Counted from the stretch's first letter, positions 1 to 8,397 are shown. The stretch is 64,000 bases of DNA from Alishewanella tabrizica (GCF_014652375.1 NZ_BMYR01000005.1:124001-188000), one strand, 5' to 3'. Translations and numbers: made by a program. The notes: generated from the letters alone by a model not told the origin.

Positions 1-182
1 GTAATACCGAGCAGGCCAAGATCGCCAAATTTGCGCCATAAATCATTCGGGAAGGCGTTATCATGATCGATTTGCGCGGCCCGCGGGGCAATTTCTTCGC
101 GAGCAAAAGCGTTAACTTGCTCGCGGATCATATCGACGGTTTCACCTAAGTCGAAATTCAGACCTTTATATGTACTAATCAT
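1..182 (-). CDS. liuA: Isovaleryl-CoA dehydrogenase, N-terminal part (cut by window edge)
   Basis: The minus strand from position 182 reads a start codon followed by about 60 residues typical of the N-terminus of isovaleryl-CoA dehydrogenase, including MISTYKGLNFDLGE and a REEIAPRA segment. The enzyme is an FAD acyl-CoA dehydrogenase that oxidises isovaleryl-CoA to 3-methylcrotonyl-CoA in leucine breakdown. The gene starts 43 bases after the stop of liuR and is on the same strand, so the two probably share a transcript, as is common for liu operons in gammaproteobacteria. The rest lies outside the window, so the catalytic glutamate cannot be checked. Another short-chain acyl-CoA dehydrogenase is possible, but the liuR neighbour favours this call. 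Confidence 0.85.
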   Translation of the reverse strand, partial: MISTYKGLNFDLGETVDMIREQVNAFAREEIAPRAAQIDHDNAFPNDLWRKFGDLGLLGI

Positions 183-225
183 ACTTACCCCGTTACTTGG
201 TTGTTGATAATCAAATGTGTTTTTA

Positions 226-651
226 TTATGTGGAAGAAGAGGCTGAGGTAGCGCTCTTGAGTTGTTGCGCTTCGTTTAGCGTCTCTCTGCAGCGTTTTTC
301 AACAGTTACCAGTTCCATTAATACCACTTTGATATCGTCAAGTTGCTGATGAAGTTCACCTTTTTTCAACTCGATTAATTTAAGCATGGTACTAAGCTGG
401 GTAACGCTACTTTTATCTGCATCGTAAAGTTCGAACAGTTGACCGGTTTCCGCCAGACTGAATCCTAAGCGTTTTCCACGTAAAATAAGTTTAAGTCTTA
501 CACGATCACGCTTACTGTAAATGCGTGTTTGACCATTACGCTGTGGTGTTAGCAAGCCTTGATCTTCATAAAATCGAATGCTGCGCGTGGTGATATCAAA
601 TTCGCGCGAAAGTTCGCTAATGCTGTAGGTTTTATCGTCTTTTTCTTTCAT
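226..651 (-). CDS. liuR: MerR-family transcriptional regulator LiuR of branched-chain amino acid catabolism
   Basis: This 141-residue protein has an N-terminal MerR winged helix-turn-helix (YSISELSREFDITTRSIRFY, then EDQGLL) and a C-terminal coiled-coil dimerisation segment (residues about 85-125), without the cysteines of metal-sensing MerR proteins. LiuR represses leucine, isoleucine and valine degradation genes in many proteobacteria. The start at 651 is chosen because a GGAAGG ribosome site lies just upstream and because family members begin near this residue; a longer reading frame extends to 774 but would cross the promoter. The gene sits first in a liuR-liuA unit and divergent from the thiolase gene. 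A matching 16-bp LiuR-like site overlaps its own promoter (692-707), suggesting autoregulation. Confidence 0.9.
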   Translation of the reverse strand: MKEKDDKTYSISELSREFDITTRSIRFYEDQGLLTPQRNGQTRIYSKRDRVRLKLILRGKRLGFSLAETGQLFELYDADKSSVTQLSTMLKLIELKKGELHQQLDDIKVVLMELVTVEKRCRETLNEAQQLKSATSASSST

Positions 652-678
652 GGCATGCCTTCCAACTGAATGCTGGCA

Positions 679-707
679 ACTATAAGTGAAGTTTACGTAA
701 AGGTAAA
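679..707 (-). promoter_or_regulatory. liuR-liuA promoter with overlapping LiuR-like operator
   Basis: On the minus strand TTTACC (707-702) and TATAGT (684-679) are separated by 17 bases and fit -35 and -10 boxes. The 16-bp sequence TTTACCTTTACGTAAA (707-692) overlaps the -35 and the spacer. It is close to the TTTACGTTTACGTAAA-like sites described for LiuR in gammaproteobacteria. This arrangement suits negative autoregulation. Confidence 0.6.
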
Positions 708-840
708 GCAGGGGTCTGGTGTTTTCAAGGGTTGCCGCCTGATGCAAGTGTGTTTTGTAAAGATAACATGCCAAGTAAAGCGGCTAAATTTGTAAAAAGG
801 GCGCAATTTTTTTCGAGTCTACTACCATAGTGGTAGCATG

Positions 841-856
841 TTGACGTTGGCGTAAA
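841..856 (+). promoter_or_regulatory. Putative LiuR site upstream of the thiolase gene
   Basis: TTGACGTTGGCGTAAA resembles the LiuR palindrome and is followed directly by CGTAAA, giving a second half-site. TTGACG could also be the -35 box of the thiolase promoter; a TGTAGT at 868-873 is a weak -10 candidate with a long (21-base) spacer. The site is 58 bases before the thiolase start. Confidence 0.5.
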
Positions 857-913
857 CGTAAATTTGGTGTAGTCTCTTTCGCATTAATCCAGATGTCGAT
901 GTGGGAGCAAAAA

Positions 914-2098
914 ATGAATCAGCAAAATGCCGTTGTGATTGTTGCAGCAAAACGTACTGCCATGGGCGGCTTTGTAGGTGGCTTAGCTGATGTTGATGCT
1001 ACCGTGTTGGGTGCGACAGCGATCCGTGCGGCTGTAGCCGCAGCAGGTATCGCGCCAGAACACATAAATGAAGTGATCATGGGTAATGTGTTACCCGCTG
1101 GTTTAGGGCAAGCGCCTGCGCGCCAAGCCACATTAAAAGCCGGTTTACCCCTTAGTGCGGGCGCTACAACCATTAATAAAGTATGTGGTTCAGGTCTTAA
1201 AGCCGTCATGCTGGCAACGGATTTATTGCAAGTTGGTAGTGCCGATGTTGTTGTTGCGGGGGGAATGGAATCTATGAGTAATGCCCCGTATTTACTCGAT
1301 AAAGCCCGTAGTGGTTATCGGATGGGGCATGGTCAAATCAAAGATCATATGATGCTTGATGGCTTAGAAAATGCTTACGACGGTAAGGCGATGGGCTGTT
1401 TTGCTCAAGATACTGCTAACGATAAAAACATCACTCGTGAGCAAATGGACGCCTATGCGTTGACCTCATTAACCCGTGCGCAGCAGGCTATTAGCAGTGG
1501 TGCTTTTGTTGCTGAAATTGCCCCGGTGACCTTTCAAACGCGCAAAGGTGACGTTACGTTCAGTGTTGATGAACAGCCTGGTAATGCTAAACCTGAGAAA
1601 ATTCCAAGCTTACGTCCAGCGTTCGCCAAAGACGGTACTATCACTGCGGCCAATTCAAGTTCTATTTCTGACGGTGCGGCAGCGTTAGTGTTAATGCGAG
1701 AAGCCGATGCTAAAGCGCAAGGGTTAACGCCTTTAGTACGGATCGTGGCGCATGCTACCCATTCGATGGAGCCTGCGTTATTCACAGTTGCACCAGTTGG
1801 TGCTATGCAAAAGGTGTTGGCTAAAGCAGGCTGGCAAAAAGATGATGTTGATTTATGGGAAATCAATGAAGCCTTTGCCATGGTGACCATGCTTGCCATT
1901 AATGAACTTGGGCTAGATGCTCAGAAAGTGAATGTTAATGGCGGAGCCTGTGCTTTAGGCCATCCTATTGGTGCCTCTGGAGCGCGTATTTTAGTGACAC
2001 TTATCCATGCCTTACGCCAGCGCGGCCTAAAAACCGGTGTGGCGTCATTGTGTATTGGGGGTGGCGAAGCCGTTGCCCTGGCAGTAGAAGTTATTTAA
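914..2098 (+). CDS. Acetyl-CoA C-acyltransferase (thiolase)
   Basis: This 394-residue thiolase releases acetyl-CoA from a 3-ketoacyl-CoA. Here it probably acts at the last step of isoleucine degradation (2-methylacetoacetyl-CoA) or on acetoacetyl-CoA from leucine. The nucleophile C91 lies in [13 protein letters not shown]350 in [13 protein letters not shown] and the second catalytic cysteine C380 in SLCIGGGEA. The start at 914 is preferred over upstream ATGs at 893 and 899 because GGGAG (903-907) is well placed before it and the resulting length is the family standard. The gene is divergent from liuR and first in a same-strand catabolic run. Substrate preference among biosynthetic and degradative thiolases cannot be settled from sequence alone. 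Confidence 0.92.
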   Translation: MNQQNAVVIVAAKRTAMGGFVGGLADVDATVLGATAIRAAVAAAGIAPEHINEVIMGNVLPAGLGQAPARQATLKAGLPLSAGATTINKVCGSGLKAVMLATDLLQVGSADVVVAGGMESMSNAPYLLDKARSGYRMGHGQIKDHMMLDGLENAYDGKAMGCFAQDTANDKNITREQMDAYALTSLTRAQQAISSGAFVAEIAPVTFQTRKGDVTFSVDEQPGNAKPEKIPSLRPAFAKDGTITAANSSSISDGAAALVLMREADAKAQGLTPLVRIVAHATHSMEPALFTVAPVGAMQKVLAKAGWQKDDVDLWEINEAFAMVTMLAINELGLDAQKVNVNGGACALGHPIGASGARILVTLIHALRQRGLKTGVASLCIGGGEAVALAVEVI

Positions 2099-2160
2099 CA
2101 CGCCAGTTGGCTATTTAGACGTTTTTAAAAAACATATTAGCGTTCCACGTTAAACACTAA

Positions 2161-2299
2161 GCGGTTGGGGAGAAGCGCCGCGTGATAGAACCCGCAAAGA
2201 CGGGGCAAACCTTTAGTTCTGCATACCGTGTTATCAGGACAAGAGGGACAGGTAACGGCGCCGGCCTTACCACAATAATTATTAAGGGCCGGCTAACCG
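2161..2299 (+). promoter_or_regulatory. Structured leader region before mmsA (unidentified)
   Basis: The 232 bases between the thiolase and mmsA hold several nested pairings. GCGCCG (2175-2180) can pair with CGGCGC (2256-2261). Inside it lie AGAAC/GTTCT (2187-2191 with 2216-2220) and GTTATC/GGTAAC (2230-2235 with 2251-2256). A strong hairpin GCCGGCC/GGCCGGC (2260-2266 with 2287-2293) overlaps the outer stem, so the two are partly exclusive. GCGGTT (2161-2166) can also pair with AACCG (2295-2299). No U-tract follows the last hairpin. The layout resembles a riboswitch or attenuator, but I do not recognise a known family. The pairings were found by eye. Confidence 0.4.
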
Positions 2300-2330
2300 T
2301 TTAAACTCACATAGCTAACGAGATACATTC

Positions 2331-3827
2331 ATGACTCAACAGGTTAAACTTTTTATCGATGGTGAATTTGTTCATTCAAACAGTGACAAACTTATCCCCG
2401 TAACCAATCCAGCGACGCAAGAAATTATTGCTCAGGTACCTTGCGCGACGGCTGCCGAGATGCAACAGGCTATCGCTTCTGCTAAAGCGGCCTTTCAAAC
2501 GTGGAAGGAAGTGCCAGTGTCTGAGCGTGCGCGTTTAATGATGCGTTACGCACAATTACTCAAAGATCATCAGGCAGATATTGCTGCCATAATTTGTGAA
2601 GAGCTTGGTAAAACCGTCGAAGACGCTAAAGGCGATGTTTGGCGTGGTATCGAAGTGGTAGAACAAGCTGCCAACATTCCTTCATTGATGATGGGTGAGA
2701 CCGTTGAAAACGTGGCACGCAGTATCGACACCTATAGCTATATTCAACCGCTAGGCGTGTGTGCCGGTATTACACCGTTTAACTTCCCAGCCATGATCCC
2801 ACTGTGGATGTTCCCGCTGGCGATTGCCTGTGGTAATACCTTTATTTTAAAACCGTCTGAGCAAGATCCGATGACGGTGAACAAATTGGCTGAGCTGTTT
2901 GTGCAAGCAGGTGCGCCAAAAGGGGTGTTGCAAGTAGTCCATGGCGCGAAAGAACAAGTTGACGCTATTTTACATCACCCCGATATTAAAGCCATTTCGT
3001 TTGTCGGCTCGGTCAATGTGGGTCAATACATCTACAAAACAGGTACCGATAATTTAAAACGCGTTCAAGCGTTTGCTGGCGCGAAAAACCATATGGTTAT
3101 TATGCCTGATGCCAATAAACAGCAGGTTATCAATGCGTTAGTTGGCGCGTCAGTGGGTGCAGCGGGTCAGCGCTGCATGGCCATTTCAGTCGCGGTCTTT
3201 GTCGGCAGCGCTGCTGAGTGGATCCCAGAAGTGGCTGCGGCCATTGGTAAAGTTGGACCTGGTCATTACAGTAATCCCAATGCAGCTTATGGCCCGCAAA
3301 TTAGCCCGCAAGCCAAAGCAAGGGTAATGTCGCTCATCGATCAGGGCAAAAAAGAAGGCGCGACCTGTTTGTTAGATGGCTCAAGCTGTGAGGTCGAAGG
3401 TTATCCAAAAGGTAACTGGGTGGGTCCAACGGTCTTTAGCAATGTCACCACCGAGATGGAAATTTACAAACAAGAAATCTTTGGTCCTGTACTTAACACC
3501 ATGACAGTTAACTCATTGCAAGAAGCCATTGAGCTGGTTAATGCCAGCCCCTTTGGTAATGGTACGGCTATCTTTACCGCTAGCGGCGCCGCAGCACGCA
3601 AGTACCAGCATAATGTGGAAGTGGGTCAGGTCGGGATTAATGTACCTATCCCAGTCCCCCTGCCATTCTTCTCATTTACCGGTTGGAAAGGGTCTTTCTA
3701 CGGTGATCAGCATGCTTATGGTAAGCAAGCGGTGCGTTTTTATACTGAAACAAAAACCATTACAGCACGTTGGTTTGATGATGATATCGCGGTTTCAGGC
3801 CCGAACATGTCAATCAATTTGCGTTAA
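2331..3827 (+). CDS. mmsA: Methylmalonate-semialdehyde dehydrogenase (CoA-acylating)
   Basis: This 498-residue aldehyde dehydrogenase matches MmsA over its whole length. It converts methylmalonate semialdehyde, with NAD and CoA, to propionyl-CoA in valine catabolism. The NAD-binding [13 protein letters not shown] segment lies near residue 148, and catalytic C282 is in GQRCMA. The [11 protein letters not shown] stretch (about 244-254) is typical of MmsA rather than other aldehyde dehydrogenases. It is the second gene of the plus-strand catabolic run, separated from the thiolase by a structured leader, so it may have its own control. Its product fits directly downstream of MmsB, encoded at 6364. 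Confidence 0.95.
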   Translation: MTQQVKLFIDGEFVHSNSDKLIPVTNPATQEIIAQVPCATAAEMQQAIASAKAAFQTWKEVPVSERARLMMRYAQLLKDHQADIAAIICEELGKTVEDAKGDVWRGIEVVEQAANIPSLMMGETVENVARSIDTYSYIQPLGVCAGITPFNFPAMIPLWMFPLAIACGNTFILKPSEQDPMTVNKLAELFVQAGAPKGVLQVVHGAKEQVDAILHHPDIKAISFVGSVNVGQYIYKTGTDNLKRVQAFAGAKNHMVIMPDANKQQVINALVGASVGAAGQRCMAISVAVFVGSAAEWIPEVAAAIGKVGPGHYSNPNAAYGPQISPQAKARVMSLIDQGKKEGATCLLDGSSCEVEGYPKGNWVGPTVFSNVTTEMEIYKQEIFGPVLNTMTVNSLQEAIELVNASPFGNGTAIFTASGAAARKYQHNVEVGQVGINVPIPVPLPFFSFTGWKGSFYGDQHAYGKQAVRFYTETKTITARWFDDDIAVSGPNMSINLR

Positions 3828-3850
3828 CCGGTGACAGGGGCAGGCGTGGC

Positions 3851-3902
3851 GGCGGCGAAAGTAAAGACAAACTCCTAAAAATTTGCAGCTTTGTCGTCGC
3901 CC
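3851..3902 (+). terminator. Possible attenuating stem-loop between mmsA and the acyl-CoA dehydrogenase gene
   Basis: GGCGGCGAAAG (3851-3861) pairs with CTTTGTCGTCGCC (3889-3901) with a two-base bulge and one G-U pair, followed by CGTTTTG. It could terminate part of the transcript or set relative expression inside the operon. The loop is long (27 bases), so confidence is limited. Confidence 0.35.
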
Positions 3903-3964
3903 GTTTTGCTAGTGATAAATTGCCTACTGGTTGTTTTCATAAAGGTAGTATAGGAAATCTGAGC

Positions 3965-5122
3965 ATGAATTTTAATCTCACTGAAGATCAACAAGCCTTT
4001 GTCGATGTGGCGCGCCAATTTGCAGAGCAAGAACTCGCTCCCCATGCTGCCCGCTGGGATCGTGAGCATTATTTTCCGAAAGAGGTGATACAAAAGGCGG
4101 GTGAACTCGGCTTTTGTTCGTTATATACCCCGGAAGAGGCTGGTGGTTTAGGCTTGTCTCGTTTAGATTCATCCATCATATTTGAATATTTAGCCATGGG
4201 ATGCACGGCGACAACGGCCATGTTGACCATTCATAATATGGCTACCTGGATGATTGCCAGTTACGCCACCGAGACAGTAAAAAACACCTGGTTACCTTCG
4301 CTGGTAAGCGGTGAGCAGTTGGCCTCTTATTGCTTAACTGAACCAGGCTCAGGCTCGGATGCAGCCAGTTTACGCACCAGTGCGCGTAAAGACGGTGACT
4401 ATTATGTGTTAAACGGCTCCAAAATGTTTATTTCAGGTGCAGGCGCCACAGAAGTGCTGGTGGTGATGGCTCGCACTGGGGAAGCCGGACCAAAGGGCAT
4501 CTCTGCCTTTGTAGTTCCCGCTGATACTGCTGGCGTTATCTACGGTAAAGCAGAAGAAAAAATGGGCTGGAATGCGCAACCAACCCGTTTAGTGACTTTT
4601 GAAGATGTGCGTATTCCTGCCAGTGCGTTACTGGGTAACGAGGGGCAGGGCTTTAGTTTTGCCATGAAAGGCTTAGATGGCGGTCGCATTAATATTGCTA
4701 CTTGTTCGATTGGTACTGCGCAGCAAGCATTGAATACGGCGCGTAACTATATGCTTGAGCGGCAGCAGTTTGGTAAGCCGCTGGCGGCGTTTCAAGCCTT
4801 ACAATTTAAACTCGCCGATATGGCAACTGAGTTAGTGGCCGCCAGGCAGTTGGTGCGATTAGCGGCGTTTAAATTAGATAACGATGATCCTGAAGCGACG
4901 GCTTATTGTGCAATGGCAAAACGTTTTGCCACGGACGTCGGATTTACTGTGTGTGATCAGGCATTACAATTGCACGGTGGCTATGGTTATATTAAAGAAT
5001 ATCCGCTGGAGCGGCACTTCCGTGATGTACGAGTGCATCAGATTTTGGAAGGGACTAACGAGATCATGCGTTTGATCATTGGTCGTCGCTTATTGGATGC
5101 GGCTGCTGGCGAAATTCTGTAA
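3965..5122 (+). CDS. Acyl-CoA dehydrogenase, probably isobutyryl/2-methylbutyryl-CoA dehydrogenase
   Basis: This 385-residue FAD enzyme introduces the alpha-beta double bond in short branched acyl-CoAs. The active-site glutamate is E362 in QILEGTNEIMR, the position used by short-chain and isobutyryl-CoA dehydrogenases. The YCLTEPGSGSDAASL segment and the LHGGYGYIKEYPLERHFRD segment are conserved FAD/substrate regions. The start at 3965 follows an AGGAAA ribosome site; an in-frame ATG at 3920 gives a non-homologous extension. Its place between mmsA and the hydratase/hydrolase and mmsB genes argues for isobutyryl-CoA (valine pathway). The exact chain-length choice is inference. Confidence 0.9.
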   Translation: MNFNLTEDQQAFVDVARQFAEQELAPHAARWDREHYFPKEVIQKAGELGFCSLYTPEEAGGLGLSRLDSSIIFEYLAMGCTATTAMLTIHNMATWMIASYATETVKNTWLPSLVSGEQLASYCLTEPGSGSDAASLRTSARKDGDYYVLNGSKMFISGAGATEVLVVMARTGEAGPKGISAFVVPADTAGVIYGKAEEKMGWNAQPTRLVTFEDVRIPASALLGNEGQGFSFAMKGLDGGRINIATCSIGTAQQALNTARNYMLERQQFGKPLAAFQALQFKLADMATELVAARQLVRLAAFKLDNDDPEATAYCAMAKRFATDVGFTVCDQALQLHGGYGYIKEYPLERHFRDVRVHQILEGTNEIMRLIIGRRLLDAAAGEIL

Positions 5123-5146
5123 GTTTGTCACAAAGCAAGGTTAAAC

Positions 5147-5171
5147 TTAGCAGCGTCTTTGCCGCTGCTAA
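5147..5171. other. Perfect 9-bp hairpin in the operon intergenic
   Basis: TTAGCAGCG (5147-5155) and CGCTGCTAA (5163-5171) are perfect inverted repeats around a 7-base loop, 38 bases before the next start codon. There is no U-tract, so a simple terminator is unlikely. It may stabilise the end of the upstream message or mark a processing site. Confidence 0.4.
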
Positions 5172-5209
5172 GTGCTGCTTGAGTTAGCAGTAAATTATAA
5201 GGAAACCCT

Positions 5210-6358
5210 ATGCTTGAAACATCTACAACTGCGGTGGTGCTGTTTGAAGAACTTACCGCAGCCAATGGTAAAAAAATTGCCATTGCCACGCTAAACTCCG
5301 AAAAGTCACTCAATGCCCTAAGTTTGCCCATGGTGGAATTGCTGCTACCGCAATTGCAAGCCTGGAAGCAGGATAACGCCATCGTGATGGTGTTATTACT
5401 AGGCGCGGGCGATCGCGCTTTTTGTGCGGGTGGGGATATTCGTGATCTTTATCAGGCGATGAAAGATCAGCCCAATACGTTTCAGCCGTATGTTGAAACC
5501 TTTTTCACAAAAGAATATCGGCTTGATTATCTGATACATACGTTTGATAAACCGGTGCTGGTGTGGGGCAACGGGATAGTGATGGGGGGCGGGCTTGGTT
5601 TGATGGCCGGCGCTTCTCACCGTGTGGTTACGACTTCCAGTCGCATTGCGATGCCGGAAATGGCTATCGGTTTATATCCTGATGTTGGTGCCAGTTGGTT
5701 TTTAAATCGTATGCCAGCAGGATGCGGTTTGTTTTTAGGGTTAACGGGTGCCTCAATTAACGCCGCAGATGCGCGTTTTATTGGATTGGCAGATGTCTTT
5801 ATTTGTCATGAACAAAAAGCACAAGTCGTCGATAAACTGCTTCAGGTGAAATGGGGCGATACTGTTGCGTTAAATCATCAGAAGTTATCAGACGTGTTAC
5901 GTCAGCAAGAGCAAGGGTGTCGCACCCAAATGCCGCTCAGTCAAATTAGAGTGCATCAAGAAGCTATCACTGATATTGCTCTAAAGCCCAATTTGCCTGC
6001 TGTAATAGAGGCGATATATGCCATACCTGGCGAGGATAAATGGCTGCTTAAAGCCAAAGAATCGCTACGTTATGGTAGCCCGATAACGGCACATATTGTT
6101 TACCGTTTGTTGCAATTGGGGCAAACGAAAATTCTGGCTGATAGCTTTCGTTTAGAACTGGGATTAAGTGTGCAGTGTGCGAAGCTGGGGGAATTTCAAG
6201 AAGGGGTAAGAGCGTTACTTATTGATAAGGATTTGCTCCCTAAATGGTTATATCCAGACGTTAACACCGTGCCTGTTCACATTATCGATGAGCTGTTTTA
6301 TTCACCTTGGTCTGCCGCACAACATCCACTTAGTGATCTGGGTAAGTTAAAAGGATAA
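5210..6358 (+). CDS. Enoyl-CoA hydratase/isomerase family protein, probable 3-hydroxyisobutyryl-CoA hydrolase
   Basis: This crotonase-fold protein has 382 residues, about 120 longer than simple hydratases and in the range of 3-hydroxyisobutyryl-CoA hydrolase. The oxyanion-hole segments DRAFCAGGDIRDL and WGNGIVMGGGLGLM are present, as is PEMAIGLYPDVGASWFL, which carries the acidic residues expected of the hydrolase branch. It would release 3-hydroxyisobutyrate from its CoA ester, feeding MmsB, whose gene starts 5 bases after this stop. A TAAGGAAA ribosome site precedes the start. No separate short enoyl-CoA hydratase is seen in the run, so that step must be provided elsewhere or by this protein. 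Confidence 0.85.
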   Translation: MLETSTTAVVLFEELTAANGKKIAIATLNSEKSLNALSLPMVELLLPQLQAWKQDNAIVMVLLLGAGDRAFCAGGDIRDLYQAMKDQPNTFQPYVETFFTKEYRLDYLIHTFDKPVLVWGNGIVMGGGLGLMAGASHRVVTTSSRIAMPEMAIGLYPDVGASWFLNRMPAGCGLFLGLTGASINAADARFIGLADVFICHEQKAQVVDKLLQVKWGDTVALNHQKLSDVLRQQEQGCRTQMPLSQIRVHQEAITDIALKPNLPAVIEAIYAIPGEDKWLLKAKESLRYGSPITAHIVYRLLQLGQTKILADSFRLELGLSVQCAKLGEFQEGVRALLIDKDLLPKWLYPDVNTVPVHIIDELFYSPWSAAQHPLSDLGKLKG

Positions 6359-6363
6359 ATACC

Positions 6364-7257
6364 ATGGCAAAAGTCGCCTTTATTGGACTAGGAAATATGG
6401 GTGGCCCTATGGCCATCAATTTAATTAAAGCCGGGCATGATGTAACGGTTTTTGATTTATCGGTAGCAGCTTTGTCACAGCTGAAAGCGGAAGGCGCAGT
6501 GGTTGCAAGTTCTGCTGCCGATGCCGTAAACGGTGCCGAGTTTATACTTTCAATGCTGCCTGCGGCAAAGCATGTATTGGGCTTATACCTTGGGGAACAA
6601 GGTATTGTGAATCAGATCAACAAAGATGCGCTGGTTATTGATTGCTCTACTATTGATGCGCAAAGTGCGCGTAAATTGGGCGACGCTCTCGCGCAGCAGG
6701 GTATTGCTTTTATTGATGCACCTGTTTCAGGTGGCGTTGGTGGCGCTAAAGCAGGCACCTTAACCTTTATTGTTGGCGGCAGCGAGCAGGATTTTGAGCG
6801 CGCGAAAACCGTGCTGGCGCATATGGGTAAGAACCTGTTTCACGCAGGTGCCATGGGTGCAGGCCAAGTGGCGAAGATTTGTAACAATATGCTGTTAAGT
6901 ATCCTTATGGTTGGAACGTCGGAAGCGTTGCAAATGGGCATCGATAACGGCCTAGATCCAAAGGTGCTGTCTGATATTATGCTGAAGAGTTCTGGCCGTA
7001 ACTGGACTTTAGAATTGTATAATCCGTGTCCAGATGTATTGCCCAATGTGCCTTCGTCAAATGGCTATCAGGGGGGCTTTATGGTGGACTTGATGGTGAA
7101 AGATTTAGGGTTAGCGCTAGAGGCGGCATTGCAGAGCGGGAGTAGCACACCTTTGGGTGCGTTAGCGCGGAATATGTATGTGTCACATCAGCGTGCTGGC
7201 AATGGAAAGCTGGATTTTTCCAGTATTTTTAATGCCTTTGATAAGAGTGTAGGGTAA
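6364..7257 (+). CDS. mmsB: 3-hydroxyisobutyrate dehydrogenase
   Basis: This 297-residue NAD-dependent beta-hydroxyacid dehydrogenase oxidises 3-hydroxyisobutyrate to methylmalonate semialdehyde, the substrate of MmsA. The Rossmann motif GLGNMGGPMA is at residues 8-17, the substrate-binding signature DAPVSGGVGGAKAGT at 118-132, and the catalytic lysine K171 is in GAGQVAKICNN. Length and motifs are standard for the family. The start lies 5 bases after the preceding stop, so translational coupling is likely. It closes the valine-degrading segment; a palindromic repeat follows. Confidence 0.95.
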   Translation: MAKVAFIGLGNMGGPMAINLIKAGHDVTVFDLSVAALSQLKAEGAVVASSAADAVNGAEFILSMLPAAKHVLGLYLGEQGIVNQINKDALVIDCSTIDAQSARKLGDALAQQGIAFIDAPVSGGVGGAKAGTLTFIVGGSEQDFERAKTVLAHMGKNLFHAGAMGAGQVAKICNNMLLSILMVGTSEALQMGIDNGLDPKVLSDIMLKSSGRNWTLELYNPCPDVLPNVPSSNGYQGGFMVDLMVKDLGLALEAALQSGSSTPLGALARNMYVSHQRAGNGKLDFSSIFNAFDKSVG

Positions 7258-7276
7258 TTTTTCTTCGAATCGCGTT

Positions 7277-7373
7277 GAGGCTCCGTACATTTTTTCTGAG
7301 ACACGCCGTGAACCATCTCTGGGGCTCCACTACGGCCATCCATGGCCGTCTCAGAAAAAAGTACATACGCCTC
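7277..7373. repeat. Roughly 97-bp imperfect palindromic intergenic element (REP/MITE-like)
   Basis: GTAC plus ATTTTTTCTGAGAC (7285-7302) is mirrored by GTCTCAGAAAAAA plus GTAC (7348-7364) with one extra base. GAGGC outside the left arm matches GCCTC outside the right. The core contains the near-perfect palindrome ACGGCCATCCATGGCCGT (7332-7349). There is no coding capacity. The structure is that of a non-autonomous repeat or BIME, which may also act as a terminator for the mmsB transcript. I recall similar CCATGG-centred palindromes in other gammaproteobacteria, but copy number here cannot be seen. Confidence 0.7.
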
Positions 7374-7465
7374 CTCGCTGACACCGAGTGCGCTTAAATT
7401 ATTACTCGTCGACAGTTACGAATGCATTAAGTGTTTGTCGATATTAGGATTAAGTGAAAAATATT

Positions 7466-8224
7466 ATGAACTTAAAAGATAAAACCATAGTTATTACCGG
7501 CGGTGCTCAAGGCTTAGGTCTGGAAATGGCGCGGATGTGTGCAGCCGAAGGCGCGCAATTGGCGCTGATTGATATGAATAATGAACAATTAGCGGCGGCG
7601 GCCACTGAGTTAGCGGTACTGACTAAGGTACATACCTATGTGGCGAATGTGGCGGATGAAGCGCAGGTTGAAGCCACTTTTGCGCAGATCGATAGCGATT
7701 TTACCGGTATTGATGGCTTAATTAATAATGCCGGTATTTTGCGTGATGGTTTGTTATTAAAGGTGAAAGACGGCGAATTGGTTGCGAAGATGCCATTGCA
7801 GCAATTTCAATCGGTGATTGATGTGAATTTAACTGGCGTGTTCCTCTGTGGCCGCGAAGCCGCTGCGCTGATGGTTAAACAGGGACGTAAGGGCGTTATT
7901 ATCAATATGTCTAGCGTTGCCCGCGCCGGTAACATGGGCCAAACGAACTATGCGGCGTCGAAGGCGGGTGTAGTCGCGATGACGGTAACTTGGGCACGTG
8001 AGTTAGGACGTTATGGCATTCGCGTGGGCGCGATTGCTCCAGGGGTGATTCGTACCGCTATGACTGATGCGATGAAACCGGAAGCACGCGAGCGCTTGGA
8101 GAAAATGAAGCCAGTGGGTCGTTTAGGCGAAGCTGCTGAAATAGCGCATACTGCAAAGTATATTTTTGAAAACGATTTCTTTACGGGTAGAGTGGTCGAG
8201 ATTGATGGTGGTATTGCGTTTTAG
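7466..8224 (+). CDS. SDR-family NAD(P)-dependent oxidoreductase
   Basis: This is a classical short-chain dehydrogenase of about 252 residues. The dinucleotide motif TGGAQGLG is at residues 11-18, NNAG at 87-90, the catalytic serine in INMSSVA (S149/S150), and the Y162xxxK166 pair in NYAASK. The protein ends in the VVEIDGGIAF typical of FabG-like and 3-hydroxyacyl-CoA dehydrogenases. A GTG at 7454 with a close AGGA could start it four residues earlier. Its place after mmsB suggests oxidation of a 3-hydroxyacyl-CoA (for example the isoleucine intermediate), but the palindromic element separates it from the operon. Substrate is not known. Confidence 0.85.
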   Translation: MNLKDKTIVITGGAQGLGLEMARMCAAEGAQLALIDMNNEQLAAAATELAVLTKVHTYVANVADEAQVEATFAQIDSDFTGIDGLINNAGILRDGLLLKVKDGELVAKMPLQQFQSVIDVNLTGVFLCGREAAALMVKQGRKGVIINMSSVARAGNMGQTNYAASKAGVVAMTVTWARELGRYGIRVGAIAPGVIRTAMTDAMKPEARERLEKMKPVGRLGEAAEIAHTAKYIFENDFFTGRVVEIDGGIAF

Positions 8225-8362
8225 GTGCTAGCGGCATCACGTTGTTGATGCTGGTTTTTGGTGCTGATTTTTTTGTACGGATTTCTTATTACCAAAACTG
8301 CGCGTAATGCCCCGTCCTTTTAGGGCGGGGATGGATAGCGCATGACGCGAAGCGGCATAAGA

Positions 8363-8389
8363 TTGACAACAGCAATAATGCTGTATAAA
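8363..8389 (+). promoter_or_regulatory. tnpB promoter
   Basis: TTGACA (8363-8368) and TATAAA (8384-8389) with a 15-base spacer form a strong sigma-70-like promoter inside the element. Transcription would begin near 8396-8397, only a base or two before the tnpB ATG at 8398, so the message may be leaderless. Confidence 0.55.
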
Positions 8390-8397
8390 TTAACAGT

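Noticed and set aside
919-1209. 96-residue minus-strand frame inside the thiolase gene
   Set aside because: Shadow frame of a strongly conserved gene, with no ribosome site.
2187-2225. 23S rRNA-like fragment before mmsA
   Set aside because: ACCCGC, AAGACGG and AACCTTTA recall the peptidyl-transferase region, but the match is short and gapped and no further rRNA sequence surrounds it.
2187-2262. Cyclic-di-GMP (GEMM) riboswitch before mmsA
   Set aside because: GCAAAG and GGGCAAACC resemble GEMM blocks, but they are merged and in the wrong order, and the GNRA hairpin between the two conserved blocks is missing.
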